Source: Betaproteobacteria bacterium (GTDB lineage: Bacteria; Pseudomonadota; Gammaproteobacteria; Burkholderiales; Casimicrobiaceae). Taken from it: a stretch of 5,398 nucleotides of DNA. The position numbers were made by a program, and so were the translations under genes. Shown here piece by piece: positions 5,390 through 5,398 of the stretch. Numbering within the stretch: the stretch's first letter is position 1; the number at the start of each line of letters is the position of its first letter. Where the stretch lies: positions 1 through 5,398 of the forward strand of contig VBCS01000186.1 in NCBI GenBank assembly GCA_005888955.1, read 5' to 3'. Below the pieces are notes generated by a model. It searched no databases and was not told the DNA's origin. It saw nothing but the letters and a program-made list of their open reading frames with translations.

Positions 5390-5398
5390 GCGCGACCT

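Overview
The window is GC-rich (only the 1640-1767 gap is AT-rich) and looks like a chromosomal segment of a betaproteobacterium, probably Burkholderiales or a close relative. The basis is protein style, gene order and a GC-rich hairpin repeat before one gene that resembles intergenic repeats I recall from that order. No RNA genes, CRISPR arrays, transposases or phage genes are visible. All convincing genes are on the + strand.

Left part (1-1639): the C-terminal end of a membrane protein, best read as an ABC-3 family (ZnuB/MntB-like) metal permease with an unusual extension, overlaps by ATGA with a class I DAHP synthase gene (aroG/aroF type, first step of aromatic amino acid synthesis). The DAHP synthase frame is broken by a short internal deletion that removes an active-site segment.

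Middle (1640-2175): an AT-rich promoter region with a consensus sigma-70 promoter (TTGACA, 16 bp, TATAAT) whose spacer holds a palindromic operator, then a MarR-family regulator with a strong ribosome binding site. A second copy of the operator lies just after the regulator, in front of the next genes.

Right part (2176-5398): a tripartite MFS efflux operon of EmrA/EmrB/outer-membrane-factor type. In order: a 53-aa membrane peptide, a GC-rich hairpin repeat, an outer membrane factor lipoprotein (OprM/NodT family), an 83-aa one-helix protein and an EmrA-like membrane fusion protein. An emrB-like inner membrane pump gene would be expected just beyond the right edge. MarR would repress itself and the pump through the two operators.

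The most striking point is that the DAHP synthase, MarR, outer membrane factor and EmrA genes each seem to lack one short internal block (very roughly 35 to 90 nt). Three lesions shift the frame and one (marR) is in frame. Flanking sequence is otherwise well preserved and family-typical. This is either very recent, parallel gene decay or an artefact of the sequence. I could not align to homologues, so deletion sizes are estimates from remembered family sequences.
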